From positions 24,922-88,921 of the forward strand of contig DASYQS010000052.1 in NCBI GenBank assembly GCA_036005185.1: DNA of 64,000 bases, in the 5' to 3' direction. How positions within the stretch are numbered: the first letter of the stretch is position 1; every line of letters begins with the position of its first letter. Made by a program: the position numbers and the translations under genes. This document shows, one piece after another, positions 1-7,779 of the stretch. The DNA is from VBAU01 sp036005185 (GTDB taxonomy: Bacteria; Bacteroidota; Bacteroidia; Chitinophagales; Chitinophagaceae). The notes below the pieces were generated by a model. It made no database searches, was not told where the DNA came from, and worked only from the letters and a program-made list of their open reading frames with translations.

Positions 1-1313
1 ATGAATTGGTAAAAGCAGAGCAAAAAGCGTTGACCTATCAGTGGTATAAAATAGAGACTGATCGGTTTGAAAATTCTACTTTGCCTTCCTATGCACTTTC
101 AACTGTATCACAGGAAATAAAGAATCCATTGAATTTTGAAATCTGGAAGAAAACAAATGTATACCCGCAAAAACAGGATGGATTTGTAGCTGTTTATGTG
201 AGAGTGCTTAATGGTAATATTAGTTCAGAAAGCAGTCGCAGGTTGATTGAAAAACTTAAACCAGTTATAGCAGATGATGTACGTGTAACCGTTAATCAAG
301 GCTTGCAATTTCGCTTTGTAAAGCCAGAACACCTTGAATACATTTACAGTGTTTTGGAGCAGGAGAATCTCGCATCAGCAGGATTTGGCAGTGTAGCTGA
401 TATCACAGCTTGCCCAGGAACTGATACCTGCAATCTTGGAATCTCAAATAGTACTGGCATTAGTAAAGTTTTATCAGAAGTAATAGAGGAAGAATATCCT
501 GAATTTTTATACAACAAAGACATTGCTATTAAAATAAGTGGCTGCATGAATTCTTGTGGTCAGCATGGTATGGCCTCCATTGGTTTTCATGGAAGCTCAC
601 TTAAAGCAAAAGGTCAGGTGTTGCCTGCATTACAAGTATTGATTGGCGGAGGCGTAATGGGAAGCGGAGATGGAAGTATTGCAGATAAAGTGCTCAAAGT
701 TCCGAGCAAGCGAGGTCCCGACGTATTACGTTCTTTACTGGATGATTATAAAACAAATCGCCAAAATGGTGAAACTTACTTGCAATACACAAAGCGTTTA
801 GGAGAAAAATATTTTTATGAATTGCTGAAACCGCTCGCTTCCTTGGAAACACTTCTTGCTGAAGATTATATTGATTGGGGAGAAAAAGAAAAATATGCTA
901 CTGCTATAGGTGTAGGCGAATGTGCAGGCGTAATGATTGATCTTGTGGCGACGCTTATTTTAGAAGCAGAAGAAAAATTAGAGTGGAGCCAGGAATGTCT
1001 TGATAAAAACGCTTTTGCTGATGGTATCTATAATGCATATTCCGCGTTTGTGAATTCAGCGAAGGCATTATTGCTACAACAAGGAGTGCAATGCAATACT
1101 CAAGCTGGTATCCTTAAAGACTTTGATGCCCATTTCACTCAAAAAGGGTTATATACAGAATCAAATAGCTTTCGTGATACGGTTTTACAGATGAATGAAG
1201 CAGAGCCTTCTGAAGCTTTTGCAAATAATTATTTGCAAAAGGCAAAAGACTTTGTAGCATTTGCAAAACTTTATCGCGAGCAGGCTGTATTGATTGAAAA
1301 AGAGGCAGTATAA
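1..1313 (+). CDS. Siroheme nitrite/sulfite reductase, C-terminal part (5' end outside window)
   Basis: Assimilatory six-electron reductase, most likely sulfite to sulfide given the cysNDH genes next door. The reading frame is open to the left edge, so the start is missing; about 437 of an expected ~700 residues are visible. The Fe4S4-siroheme cysteines are present: TACPGTDTC (C-x5-C) near residue 136 and GCMNSCG (C-x3-C) near 180 of the visible part. After the catalytic half there is an extra ~150-residue helical, Glu/Ala-rich tail, which resembles the HEPN-like tail of some Bacteroidota homologues (inference). It is convergent with the SUMT gene that makes siroheme. Nitrite reductase is the alternative; the context favours sulfite. 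Confidence 0.88.
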   Translation, partial: ELVKAEQKALTYQWYKIETDRFENSTLPSYALSTVSQEIKNPLNFEIWKKTNVYPQKQDGFVAVYVRVLNGNISSESSRRLIEKLKPVIADDVRVTVNQGLQFRFVKPEHLEYIYSVLEQENLASAGFGSVADITACPGTDTCNLGISNSTGISKVLSEVIEEEYPEFLYNKDIAIKISGCMNSCGQHGMASIGFHGSSLKAKGQVLPALQVLIGGGVMGSGDGSIADKVLKVPSKRGPDVLRSLLDDYKTNRQNGETYLQYTKRLGEKYFYELLKPLASLETLLAEDYIDWGEKEKYATAIGVGECAGVMIDLVATLILEAEEKLEWSQECLDKNAFADGIYNAYSAFVNSAKALLLQQGVQCNTQAGILKDFDAHFTQKGLYTESNSFRDTVLQMNEAEPSEAFANNYLQKAKDFVAFAKLYREQAVLIEKEAV

Positions 1314-1334
1314 ATTCTGATACATTAATGAAGC

Positions 1335-2204
1335 CTATTTCGCGGCAGCTAATTCATTAAAAACACTGCCCTCTTCTCCGCTTTTAAACCAATTGAATTG
1401 TTGATATAGGTTCACTACTTTTCCTATAATTATTAATGAAGGAGAGCTAAAATTTTTTCCTGAAAAATCTCTTACACAATTTTTTAATGTACTGATATGT
1501 ACTTTCTGATGGATAGTTGTTGCTTGTTCTATAACAGCGATGGGTGTATTTGGCTTGCGTGTGTAACGTAATAACAACTCATCAAGGTCATTAATGTGTT
1601 TTGCCGCCATATAAAATACCAATGTATCGGAAGAGTTTGCAAGTCGTTTCCATATCTCTGGTGTATATTGGCTGCATTGATTAAGAGTAAGCACTTGAAC
1701 GCCACGTGAAAATCCCCTGGCTGTTAACGGAATGCCAGCATAAGCGGATGCGCCCGATGATGCAGTAATTCCCGGTATGATCTCAAATTCAATTTCATTT
1801 ACCGTTAAGCATCTTAATTCATCAAGCACATTGCTGAAGAATGCAACATCACCGCCTTTCAGTCGCAATACCCTTTTGCCAGCTAATGCATGCCGAACTA
1901 TTAATTGATTAATCTCTTCCTGAGAAACAGAACCATCATGATAACCTTGCTTACCTGTGAAAATTATCTCGGCATCTTTTTTTGCATTCTCGTCAATGAT
2001 AGTAGGGTTTACCAATCGATCAGTAATTATAACATCCGCTTCTTTTAGTTTCTTTTGCAATTTTACAGTGATGAGATCGGCATCGCCAGGACCGGCACCC
2101 GCGATAATAACTTTTCCGGGCTTCCAGGCCTCACCTCTTAGTCTCCTCTCCTTTGGAGAGGAGAGGCCAGGTTTCATATCACTATTCAACTTTTTTGCTG
2201 ACAT
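1335..2204 (-). CDS. cobA: Uroporphyrinogen-III C-methyltransferase (SUMT)
   Basis: Methylates uroporphyrinogen III at C2 and C7 with SAM to give precorrin-2, the siroheme precursor needed by the convergent sulfite reductase. The SAM-binding start of the family, VIIAGAGPGDADLIT, begins near residue 32. LKGGDVAFF and PGITASSGASAYAGIPLT follow in family order. The first ~30 residues have no counterpart in typical SUMT and are partly encoded by an in-frame palindromic repeat (2124-2171). Start ATG at 2204; an internal ATG (MKPGLS) is possible. It is last in the leftward prx-cysH-cysD-cysN-cobA group. No precorrin-2 dehydrogenase/chelatase domain is fused. Confidence 0.92.
   Translation of the reverse strand: MSAKKLNSDMKPGLSSPKERRLRGEAWKPGKVIIAGAGPGDADLITVKLQKKLKEADVIITDRLVNPTIIDENAKKDAEIIFTGKQGYHDGSVSQEEINQLIVRHALAGKRVLRLKGGDVAFFSNVLDELRCLTVNEIEFEIIPGITASSGASAYAGIPLTARGFSRGVQVLTLNQCSQYTPEIWKRLANSSDTLVFYMAAKHINDLDELLLRYTRKPNTPIAVIEQATTIHQKVHISTLKNCVRDFSGKNFSSPSLIIIGKVVNLYQQFNWFKSGEEGSVFNELAAAK
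2124..2171. repeat. Palindromic repeat inside cobA
   Basis: Outer CCAGG at both ends encloses a hairpin: CTCCTCTCC (2143-2151), TTT, GGAGAGGAG (2155-2163). It resembles the CTCTCCTTTGGAGAG type of repeat common in Bacteroidota intergenic DNA. Here it is translated in frame as part of the SUMT N-terminus (SSPKERRLRGEA). Confidence 0.75.
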
Positions 2205-2245
2205 ATCATTTTAAGTTCTTAATTCAAAGGCACATATAGGATACA

Positions 2246-3487
2246 TTACTGAATCATACAAGCACCAACCGTTACATTACTGGTTTCATCGATCAAAATA
2301 GCTCCGCCATTTGCCCGCAGATCTGAATATGAATCATAAGGAACTTCTGAGGCTGTTTTGATAGTCGCTTTTACAATATCATTTAACCCAACAGTAGCCG
2401 GGTTATATTCTCTTTCCAATGTATTTACATTCAATTTGTATTCGATTTCCCGAACAACACTTCTTACCAACCGGCTATTTAATTGCAAATAGTATTTATT
2501 GCCAGTTATTAATGGCTTGTTATCCATCCAGCATAGCAATACCTCAAGCTCATTATTCACTTTAGGGTATTTTTCACTTTTTACGATTACATCGCCCCGG
2601 CTAATATCGATATCATCCTCTAATTGAATCACTATACTTTGCGGAGCAAATGCTTCTTCTATCTCTACTCCACCTATTTCAATAGATTTAATCTTACTTG
2701 TTAAACCAGAGGGAAGAACACTCACTTTATCACCCTTTCTATAGATACCGCTAATGACTTTCCCTGCATAGCCCCGATAATCATGCAAATCATCTGTTTG
2801 TGGCCGAATAACATATTGCACCGGAAATCTTGCATCAGTAAGATTTATATCGTGCTGTATTTCTACATTCTCCAAAAAATGCAGCAAAGATTCCCCTTCA
2901 TACCAACTCATCTTGTCTGATTTTTCAACGATATTATCCCCAAGTAAGGCACTTACAGGTATATAATGCACATCATGTAATTTCAATGATTTCACCACTT
3001 CAGCGTAATCAATCACTATATTATTGAACACATCTTGCGAATATTCAACAAGATCCATTTTATTAATGGCAATCACTACATGAGGAATATTAAGCAGCGA
3101 AGCAATAATAGAATGTCTGCGCGTTTGTTCCACCACCCCTTGCCTTGCGTCAATTAAAATAATGATCAGGTTTGCATTTGATGCCCCAGTGATCATGTTG
3201 CGAGTGTATTGCACATGTCCCGGCGCATCAGCAATAATGAATTTACGTTTCGGAGTAGAAAAATAACGATACGCTACGTCAATTGTAATCCCTTGTTCCC
3301 TTTCGGCGCGCAGGCCGTCAGTCAAATATGCCAGGTCAATTTCGCCAGACTCTTTATTCTTACTTTGTTTTTCAAGCTGCTCCAATTGGTCAATCAAAAT
3401 ATTCTTACTGTCGTACAGCAAGCGGCCAATCAAAGTGCTTTTTCCATCATCCACACTTCCAGCAGTAATAAATCTTAGAATATCCAT
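2246..3487 (-). CDS. cysN: Sulfate adenylyltransferase subunit 1 (GTPase)
   Basis: Regulatory GTPase of ATP sulfurylase; GTP hydrolysis drives formation of adenylyl-sulfate (APS) by CysD. GTPase motifs are GSVDDGKST (G1), DAPGHVQYTRN (G3) and INKMD (G4), followed by two EF-Tu-like beta-barrel domains. The predicted protein is 413 aa. ATG at 3487 (MDILRFITAG) is chosen because the family starts there; an upstream TTG at 3511 would only add residues encoded by an AAAGT-rich repeat. No APS kinase domain follows, unlike CysNC fusions. It lies 27 bases downstream of cysD in the same transcription direction. Confidence 0.95.
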   Translation of the reverse strand: MDILRFITAGSVDDGKSTLIGRLLYDSKNILIDQLEQLEKQSKNKESGEIDLAYLTDGLRAEREQGITIDVAYRYFSTPKRKFIIADAPGHVQYTRNMITGASNANLIIILIDARQGVVEQTRRHSIIASLLNIPHVVIAINKMDLVEYSQDVFNNIVIDYAEVVKSLKLHDVHYIPVSALLGDNIVEKSDKMSWYEGESLLHFLENVEIQHDINLTDARFPVQYVIRPQTDDLHDYRGYAGKVISGIYRKGDKVSVLPSGLTSKIKSIEIGGVEIEEAFAPQSIVIQLEDDIDISRGDVIVKSEKYPKVNNELEVLLCWMDNKPLITGNKYYLQLNSRLVRSVVREIEYKLNVNTLEREYNPATVGLNDIVKATIKTASEVPYDSYSDLRANGGAILIDETSNVTVGACMIQ

Positions 3488-3520
3488 AGCAAGTAAAAAG
3501 TAAAAAATCAAAAGTTAAAA
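3488..3520. repeat. Low-complexity AGTAAAAAGT-type repeat between cysD and cysN
   Basis: Stuttering words AGTAAAAAGT, AAAAATC, AAAAGTTAAAAA fill the whole cysD-cysN gap. Similar A/T stutter occurs between creD and dgkA (60858-60874). No promoter seen. Confidence 0.5.
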
Positions 3521-4423
3521 ATATCCATTCTTCTTTCTGTCTTCCATCGCCGCTTCGGTTACTTTATCGTCAATTCTTGTTTCACCTCTTTCACTGATCC
3601 TCGTTAAAATAATTTCATTGATCACTTCATCTAGAGTTAGGGCGTTTGATTCGACCGCAGCGGTACAGGTCATATCACCTACAGTACGGTAACGAACTTT
3701 CTTTTTTACAATCACATCAATATCATCGATCCGGATAAATGGCGATACTGCCACCAACTGCCCTTCATGCTCGATCACTTCACGTTCATGAGCAAAATAG
3801 ATAGAAGGTAAGGCAATATTTTCCTTTCGTACATAATTCCAAATATCTAATTCAGTCCAGTTGCTGATCGGAAAAGCACGGACGTTTTCACCCTTATGAA
3901 TACGCCCATTGTAAATATTCCACAACTCAGGCCTTTGAAGTTTAGGGTTCCATTGACCAAATTCATCCCGCACAGAAAAAATTCTTTCCTTGGCTCTCGC
4001 TTTTTCTTCGTCTCTCCGCCCACCTCCAATGCAGGCATCGCATTTAAGCTCTTCAATGGCATCCAATAAAGTGTAAGTCTGTAACCAGTTGCGACTTGCA
4101 AATTTCCCTTTTGGCTCCGTGAGATTTTTTTCTCGGATGGTGTCTTCAACCTTGCGTACAAGTAAAGTTGCGCCTACCTCTTGCACTAGCCAATCACGAA
4201 ATTCTAACGCTTCCGGAAAATTATGTCCCGTGTCAATGTGAACAAGGGGAAAAGGAATTTTGCCAGGTGCAAATGCTTTTTTGGCCAAGTGTACAAGTGT
4301 AATAGAATCTTTACCTCCGCTGAACAAAAGCACAGGCCGCTCAAATTGTGCAGCGATTTCACGAAAAATATGAATGCTTTCGGTTTCAAGTTGTTCAAGA
4401 TAGTCCAGTCGGTATTCACTCAT
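3515..4423 (-). CDS. cysD: Sulfate adenylyltransferase subunit 2
   Basis: Catalytic subunit of ATP sulfurylase (sulfate + ATP to APS + PPi), an N-type ATP pyrophosphatase. The PP-loop SGGKDS lies near residue 35, with the family sequences HIDTGHNFPE and GGRRDEEKARAKER after it. The C-terminus ends in DRKKNGYF, as in CysD proteins. Its 302 aa match the family. It works as a heterodimer with CysN encoded downstream. Start ATG at 4423; the gap to cysH is 35 bases, consistent with one operon. Confidence 0.97.
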   Translation of the reverse strand: MSEYRLDYLEQLETESIHIFREIAAQFERPVLLFSGGKDSITLVHLAKKAFAPGKIPFPLVHIDTGHNFPEALEFRDWLVQEVGATLLVRKVEDTIREKNLTEPKGKFASRNWLQTYTLLDAIEELKCDACIGGGRRDEEKARAKERIFSVRDEFGQWNPKLQRPELWNIYNGRIHKGENVRAFPISNWTELDIWNYVRKENIALPSIYFAHEREVIEHEGQLVAVSPFIRIDDIDVIVKKKVRYRTVGDMTCTAAVESNALTLDEVINEIILTRISERGETRIDDKVTEAAMEDRKKNGYF

Positions 4424-4458
4424 AATTACTAGTTCACTTCAATGATAAAGTCAAAAAA

Positions 4459-5172
4459 TTATTTTACTGTCTCAGGCGCCTGTACATGTAAGCCACATTC
4501 CTTTTGCGATGTCTCCCACCACCATCTGCCAGCCCTTGGATCTTCGCTCGGTTCAATAGCTCTTGTACAAGGTGCACAACCAATGCTGATGAATCCTTTA
4601 TCATGCAAAGGATTGTAGGGTACATAAAATTCTTTTATATAATCCAGCACTTCAGCATAAGTCCAATTTATTAAGGGATTGAATTTATAGAGTTGTTTAT
4701 CTTCCAGCCACTCTATCATTGCCATATCCTTTCTATTATCTGTTTGTTCAGCACGAAGACCAGTGATCCAAACTTCAGCGCCTTGTAAAGCACGGTTCAA
4801 TGATTTGACTTTGCGAATGTGGCAGCACTCCTTCCTATTTTCTACTGATTCGTAAAAACTGTTAACACCTTTTTTGGCAACAAACTCTTCAACATCCTTA
4901 GTATCGGGGAAAAAAATTTCGATCGGTTTTTTATAACGTGCCATTGTTTTCTCTAATAGCTCGTACGTTTCATTAAATAGCCTGCCTGTATCAAGCGTGA
5001 ATATTTTTATTGGTAAATCGTTTTTGAAAATAGCGTCTGTGATCACCTGATCTTCCTGCCCTAATGAAGACGAAAAAACAGCCTTGCCCGGAAATAAATT
5101 GTTTATTATCTCCAACCCTTCACCTAATGAAGCGGCTTCAATTTTTTCTATCTCATTTTTGGTTAGTCGCAT
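4459..5172 (-). CDS. cysH: Adenylyl-sulfate (APS) reductase, Fe-S type
   Basis: Thioredoxin-dependent reduction of APS to sulfite and AMP. The iron-sulfur ligands of the APS-using type are all present: KECCHIRK near residue 119 and GCAPCTRA near 205. The catalytic C-terminal Cys is in ECGLH. PP-loop remnant SSLGQED is near residue 35. The four-cysteine set, together with absence of an APS kinase gene, argues for APS rather than PAPS as substrate. 237 aa; ATG at 5172, 10 bases after the peroxiredoxin stop, so translationally close. Confidence 0.94.
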   Translation of the reverse strand: MRLTKNEIEKIEAASLGEGLEIINNLFPGKAVFSSSLGQEDQVITDAIFKNDLPIKIFTLDTGRLFNETYELLEKTMARYKKPIEIFFPDTKDVEEFVAKKGVNSFYESVENRKECCHIRKVKSLNRALQGAEVWITGLRAEQTDNRKDMAMIEWLEDKQLYKFNPLINWTYAEVLDYIKEFYVPYNPLHDKGFISIGCAPCTRAIEPSEDPRAGRWWWETSQKECGLHVQAPETVK

Positions 5173-5182
5173 TCCTACTCGT

Positions 5183-5818
5183 TTATAGATTGGGTTGCGG
5201 AGTATAGCGGAGATATGGTTTTACTACCTTAACTCCCTTAGGAAATTTTTTTATCGCATCTTCTGTCGAAACTGCAGGCACAACAATAACGTCTTCGCCA
5301 TGTTTCCAATCGGCAGGAGTTGCCACACTATGATTGGCTGTAAGCTGCAATGAATCAACTACTCTTAATACTTCATAAAAGTTTCTTCCCGTAGATGCAG
5401 GATAGGTGATCATTAATTTTACTTTTTTATCAGGACCAATTACAAACAAAGAACGCACCGTAAAAGTCTCTGAAGCATTAGGATGGATCATATCATAGAG
5501 GCCGGCAACTGTTCTGTCATTGTCTGCAATAAGAGGGAAATTTATCTCAACGTTTTGTGTTTCATTAATATCATTTACCCACCCTTGGTGACGATCAAGT
5601 AGGTCAACACTTACGGCAAGTACCTTTACATTACGCTTTGCAAATTCTTCCTTTAACAAAGCCGTCTTACCAAGTTCGGTAGTGCATACGGGTGTAAAAT
5701 CAGCGGGATGTGAAAATAAAATGCCCCAGCCATTGCCTAAGTACTCGTAAAAATCGATCTCACCTGCTGTAGTTTGTGCTTTAAAATTGGGTGCTACATC
5801 CCCTAAACGCAATGCCAT
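5183..5818 (-). CDS. Peroxiredoxin, 1-Cys Prx6 type
   Basis: Thiol peroxidase that reduces hydroperoxides. The peroxidatic cysteine lies in HPADFTPVCTTE near residue 46; the C-terminal extension (residues ~160-211, including KFPKGVKVVKPYLRYTPQP) is typical of the Prx6 branch. No obvious resolving Cys. 211 aa, as in the family. First gene of the leftward sulfate-assimilation operon and directly behind the candidate Rrf2-controlled promoter, suggesting that peroxide defence and sulfur supply are induced together. Confidence 0.95.
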   Translation of the reverse strand: MALRLGDVAPNFKAQTTAGEIDFYEYLGNGWGILFSHPADFTPVCTTELGKTALLKEEFAKRNVKVLAVSVDLLDRHQGWVNDINETQNVEINFPLIADNDRTVAGLYDMIHPNASETFTVRSLFVIGPDKKVKLMITYPASTGRNFYEVLRVVDSLQLTANHSVATPADWKHGEDVIVVPAVSTEDAIKKFPKGVKVVKPYLRYTPQPNL

Positions 5819-5850
5819 ACTTTTTGATTTTTTGAAGTTAAAATGAAATT

Positions 5851-5882
5851 CGAAATTAAGCTAAAAACAATACCCTACCAAA
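5851..5882 (-). promoter_or_regulatory. Promoter of the prx-cysH-cysD-cysN-cobA operon
   Basis: On the minus strand TTTG (5882-5879), 20 bases, then TAATTTCG (5858-5851), a 7/8 match to the Bacteroidota -7 element TAnnTTTG. The predicted transcription start near 5845 leaves a ~26-base leader before prx. Confidence 0.6.
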
Positions 5883-5890
5883 CCGGTGGA
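5874..5890. promoter_or_regulatory. Candidate operator over the -33 box (inverted repeat)
   Basis: Plus-strand CCTACC-AAACC-GGTGGA is an imperfect inverted repeat whose centre covers the -33 TTTG of the prx-cys promoter. Position fits a repressor site. The Rrf2 gene ends only 45 bases away, making it the natural candidate. Inference only; no second copy was found in the window. Confidence 0.4.
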
Positions 5891-5934
5891 CTTCATTATG
5901 ATTTCTTTTTAAAACGGCTGTTAGTTATTGTCCG

Positions 5935-6345
5935 CTAGTGGTTCGTCAGATCTTGTAACGTTCGGTGCTCGAGGATGTTTAAAGTAGCGTCCCTAACGGC
6001 TATCATTGTGTCATGCAGGGCACAATACTGCTCGTTGCAATTTTTGCAACGCTCGTAAAAATAAAGACTTACACAAGGTAGCATGGCAATAGGTCCATCC
6101 ACAACGCGGATAATATTTGCCATATGTGTTTTTGAGGGGTGATTTTTGAGATAATAACCGCCACCCTTGCCCTTTTTACTCTCGAGTACGCCAGCTTTCT
6201 TTAATTCCAAAAGGATATTTTCAAGAAATTTTAGCGGTATTTTTTTCTTCTTTGATATATCAGAGATAAGCACGGGACCCTGGTCATATTTTTCGACCAA
6301 ATGAGTTAGGGCCCTGAAAGCATATTGCGCTTTTTTTGATAGCAT
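5935..6345 (-). CDS. Rrf2 family transcriptional regulator
   Basis: Winged-helix DNA-binding protein of the IscR/CymR/NsrR type. The N-terminus MLSKKAQYAFRALTHL and KGKGGGYYL wing are characteristic. Four cysteines near residues 91-109 (PCVSLYFYERCKNCNEQYC) could bind an Fe-S cluster, so it may sense iron-sulfur, redox or sulfur status. 136 aa. It ends the leftward lptF-CDF-osmC-rrf2 run (4 bases after osmC) and sits just upstream of the sulfate-assimilation operon, which makes it the likely regulator of that operon (inference from position). Confidence 0.92.
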   Translation of the reverse strand: MLSKKAQYAFRALTHLVEKYDQGPVLISDISKKKKIPLKFLENILLELKKAGVLESKKGKGGGYYLKNHPSKTHMANIIRVVDGPIAMLPCVSLYFYERCKNCNEQYCALHDTMIAVRDATLNILEHRTLQDLTNH

Positions 6346-6349
6346 ACCG

Positions 6350-6748
6350 TTATGTTATCTGCAATTTATAGTGTATTGGAGAATTCTTTTTCAGCATGGC
6401 AGATACTCCACAATATTTATCTAATGAGAGCTCAATGGCTTTTCGCACTTTTTCTTCATTAGCTTTATCGGTTTTCAATTTATAGGTAATAAATATATCT
6501 TTAAAAACTCGTGGATGCTCTTCAGTTTGTTCGGATTCTGTTTCAATTTCAAAATCTGAAAAATGAACTCTCATTTTAGTAAGAATATCCACTATATCAA
6601 TTCCGCTGCAAGCGGCAGCCGCCGATAATAATAGGGCCTTGGCTCCAAAACCATTTTCTTTTTTTCCATCAATCTTTATTTCATTACTGCCATGAAAGCT
6701 TTTAAACTGCTGATCTTTTTGCCAGTAAGTAATTGTTTTCGTGCTCAT
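6350..6748 (-). CDS. OsmC family protein
   Basis: OsmC/Ohr-like fold; members reduce organic peroxides with two cysteines. Both cysteines are present: AAAACSGID near residue 47 and DKYCGVSAML near 113. 132 aa, full length. Together with the peroxiredoxin this gives two thiol-based peroxide or sulfur-handling proteins around the Rrf2 regulator. Substrate unknown; some YhfA-like OsmC proteins have no proven peroxidase activity. Start ATG at 6748, 9 bases after the CDF gene. Confidence 0.9.
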   Translation of the reverse strand: MSTKTITYWQKDQQFKSFHGSNEIKIDGKKENGFGAKALLLSAAAACSGIDIVDILTKMRVHFSDFEIETESEQTEEHPRVFKDIFITYKLKTDKANEEKVRKAIELSLDKYCGVSAMLKKNSPIHYKLQIT

Positions 6749-6757
6749 GAATCAAAA

Positions 6758-7759
6758 TTATAATTGATGTTTTTTATCACGTAAAATATTTTCAAGTGTC
6801 CACTCTATTTTCTTTTCGAATGGATGATGGCGAACAGGGCAATCTGATTTGATGCAAATAGGGCACTGCACATACAAACAACCATCGGAATGAACAAAAA
6901 GTTCAAGCGACTCTCCAAACCGTTGCTTAATTAATGAACCTAAAGCTTCAATTTCACGATGAGCCTCTTGAACATTTAAATACCATGGCACCGTTAAGTG
7001 GCAATCGACATGCAAAATACTACCGTATTTAATGACCCTCAGGTTGTGAAGATCAACCCAGTTTTCTCTCCGGTTAGCATTTAACACCTGTACCATTTGT
7101 GTCAATAGTTCTTCGTCTGCTTCATCCATGATTCCGGCAATTGATCTTCGTAATATTTTATAGCCTGTATAAATAATGATGGCGCCAAAAATCATGGCAA
7201 CAGCACTATCGATCCAAACAAGCTTTGTAAAAAAAATAAGGAGAAGGCCCCCAATAATTCCGAAAGTGGAATAAGAATCTGAAATTAAATGACGACCACT
7301 GGCGATCAGTGCCAGCGATTGATTCTTCTTTCCATACTTTACCCCAATCAATCCCATTCCAAAATTAATGATGGCGGTAGAACCAACTAAAATTATTCCC
7401 CAGTCAATGCTATTGATTGGCACGGGATAGATTAAATGCTGAACAGCTTTGTAAATAATAATGGCGCCGGCAGAAAGAACTAATGTCCCTTCTACAGCAG
7501 CTGAAATAAACTCAGCTTTACCATGACCATAAGGATGATTAATATCGCGTGGCTTAGCCGCAATATATAAACTATACAAACCAATAAAGCCGGCAACTAC
7601 ATTCACAATGCTTTCTAAAGCATCTGTTAATACAGCTACTGAATGTGTGAGATAATAAGCTATAAATTTAATGCTAAGTAAAATCACTGAAATGGCCGCC
7701 ACCCATTTCTGAAGGTTGAAATTTTGTTGCTGTGTTTTCAAGAAAGGCAAGTTATTCAA
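6758..7759 (-). CDS. Cation diffusion facilitator (CDF) family metal exporter
   Basis: Inner-membrane proton antiporter for divalent metals (Zn, Fe, Mn, Co). About six membrane segments, with the metal-site sequence HSVAVLTDALESIVN in TM2 and HLISDSYSTFG in TM5. A cytoplasmic ferredoxin-like domain follows (~residue 210-290). The tail is unusual: CLYVQCPICIKSDCPVRHHPF carries four Cys and two His near residue 305 and could bind metal. Start is TTG at 7759, preceded by AGGGGA; no in-frame ATG is available nearby. 333 aa. Confidence 0.9.
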   Translation of the reverse strand: MNNLPFLKTQQQNFNLQKWVAAISVILLSIKFIAYYLTHSVAVLTDALESIVNVVAGFIGLYSLYIAAKPRDINHPYGHGKAEFISAAVEGTLVLSAGAIIIYKAVQHLIYPVPINSIDWGIILVGSTAIINFGMGLIGVKYGKKNQSLALIASGRHLISDSYSTFGIIGGLLLIFFTKLVWIDSAVAMIFGAIIIYTGYKILRRSIAGIMDEADEELLTQMVQVLNANRRENWVDLHNLRVIKYGSILHVDCHLTVPWYLNVQEAHREIEALGSLIKQRFGESLELFVHSDGCLYVQCPICIKSDCPVRHHPFEKKIEWTLENILRDKKHQL

Positions 7760-7779
7760 ATTTCCCCTTGCAAAAATGA

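Noticed and set aside
366..547. Open frames antisense to the sulfite reductase and similar frames opposite cysD, ffh and others
   Set aside because: Shadows of strongly coding sequence; no independent evidence.
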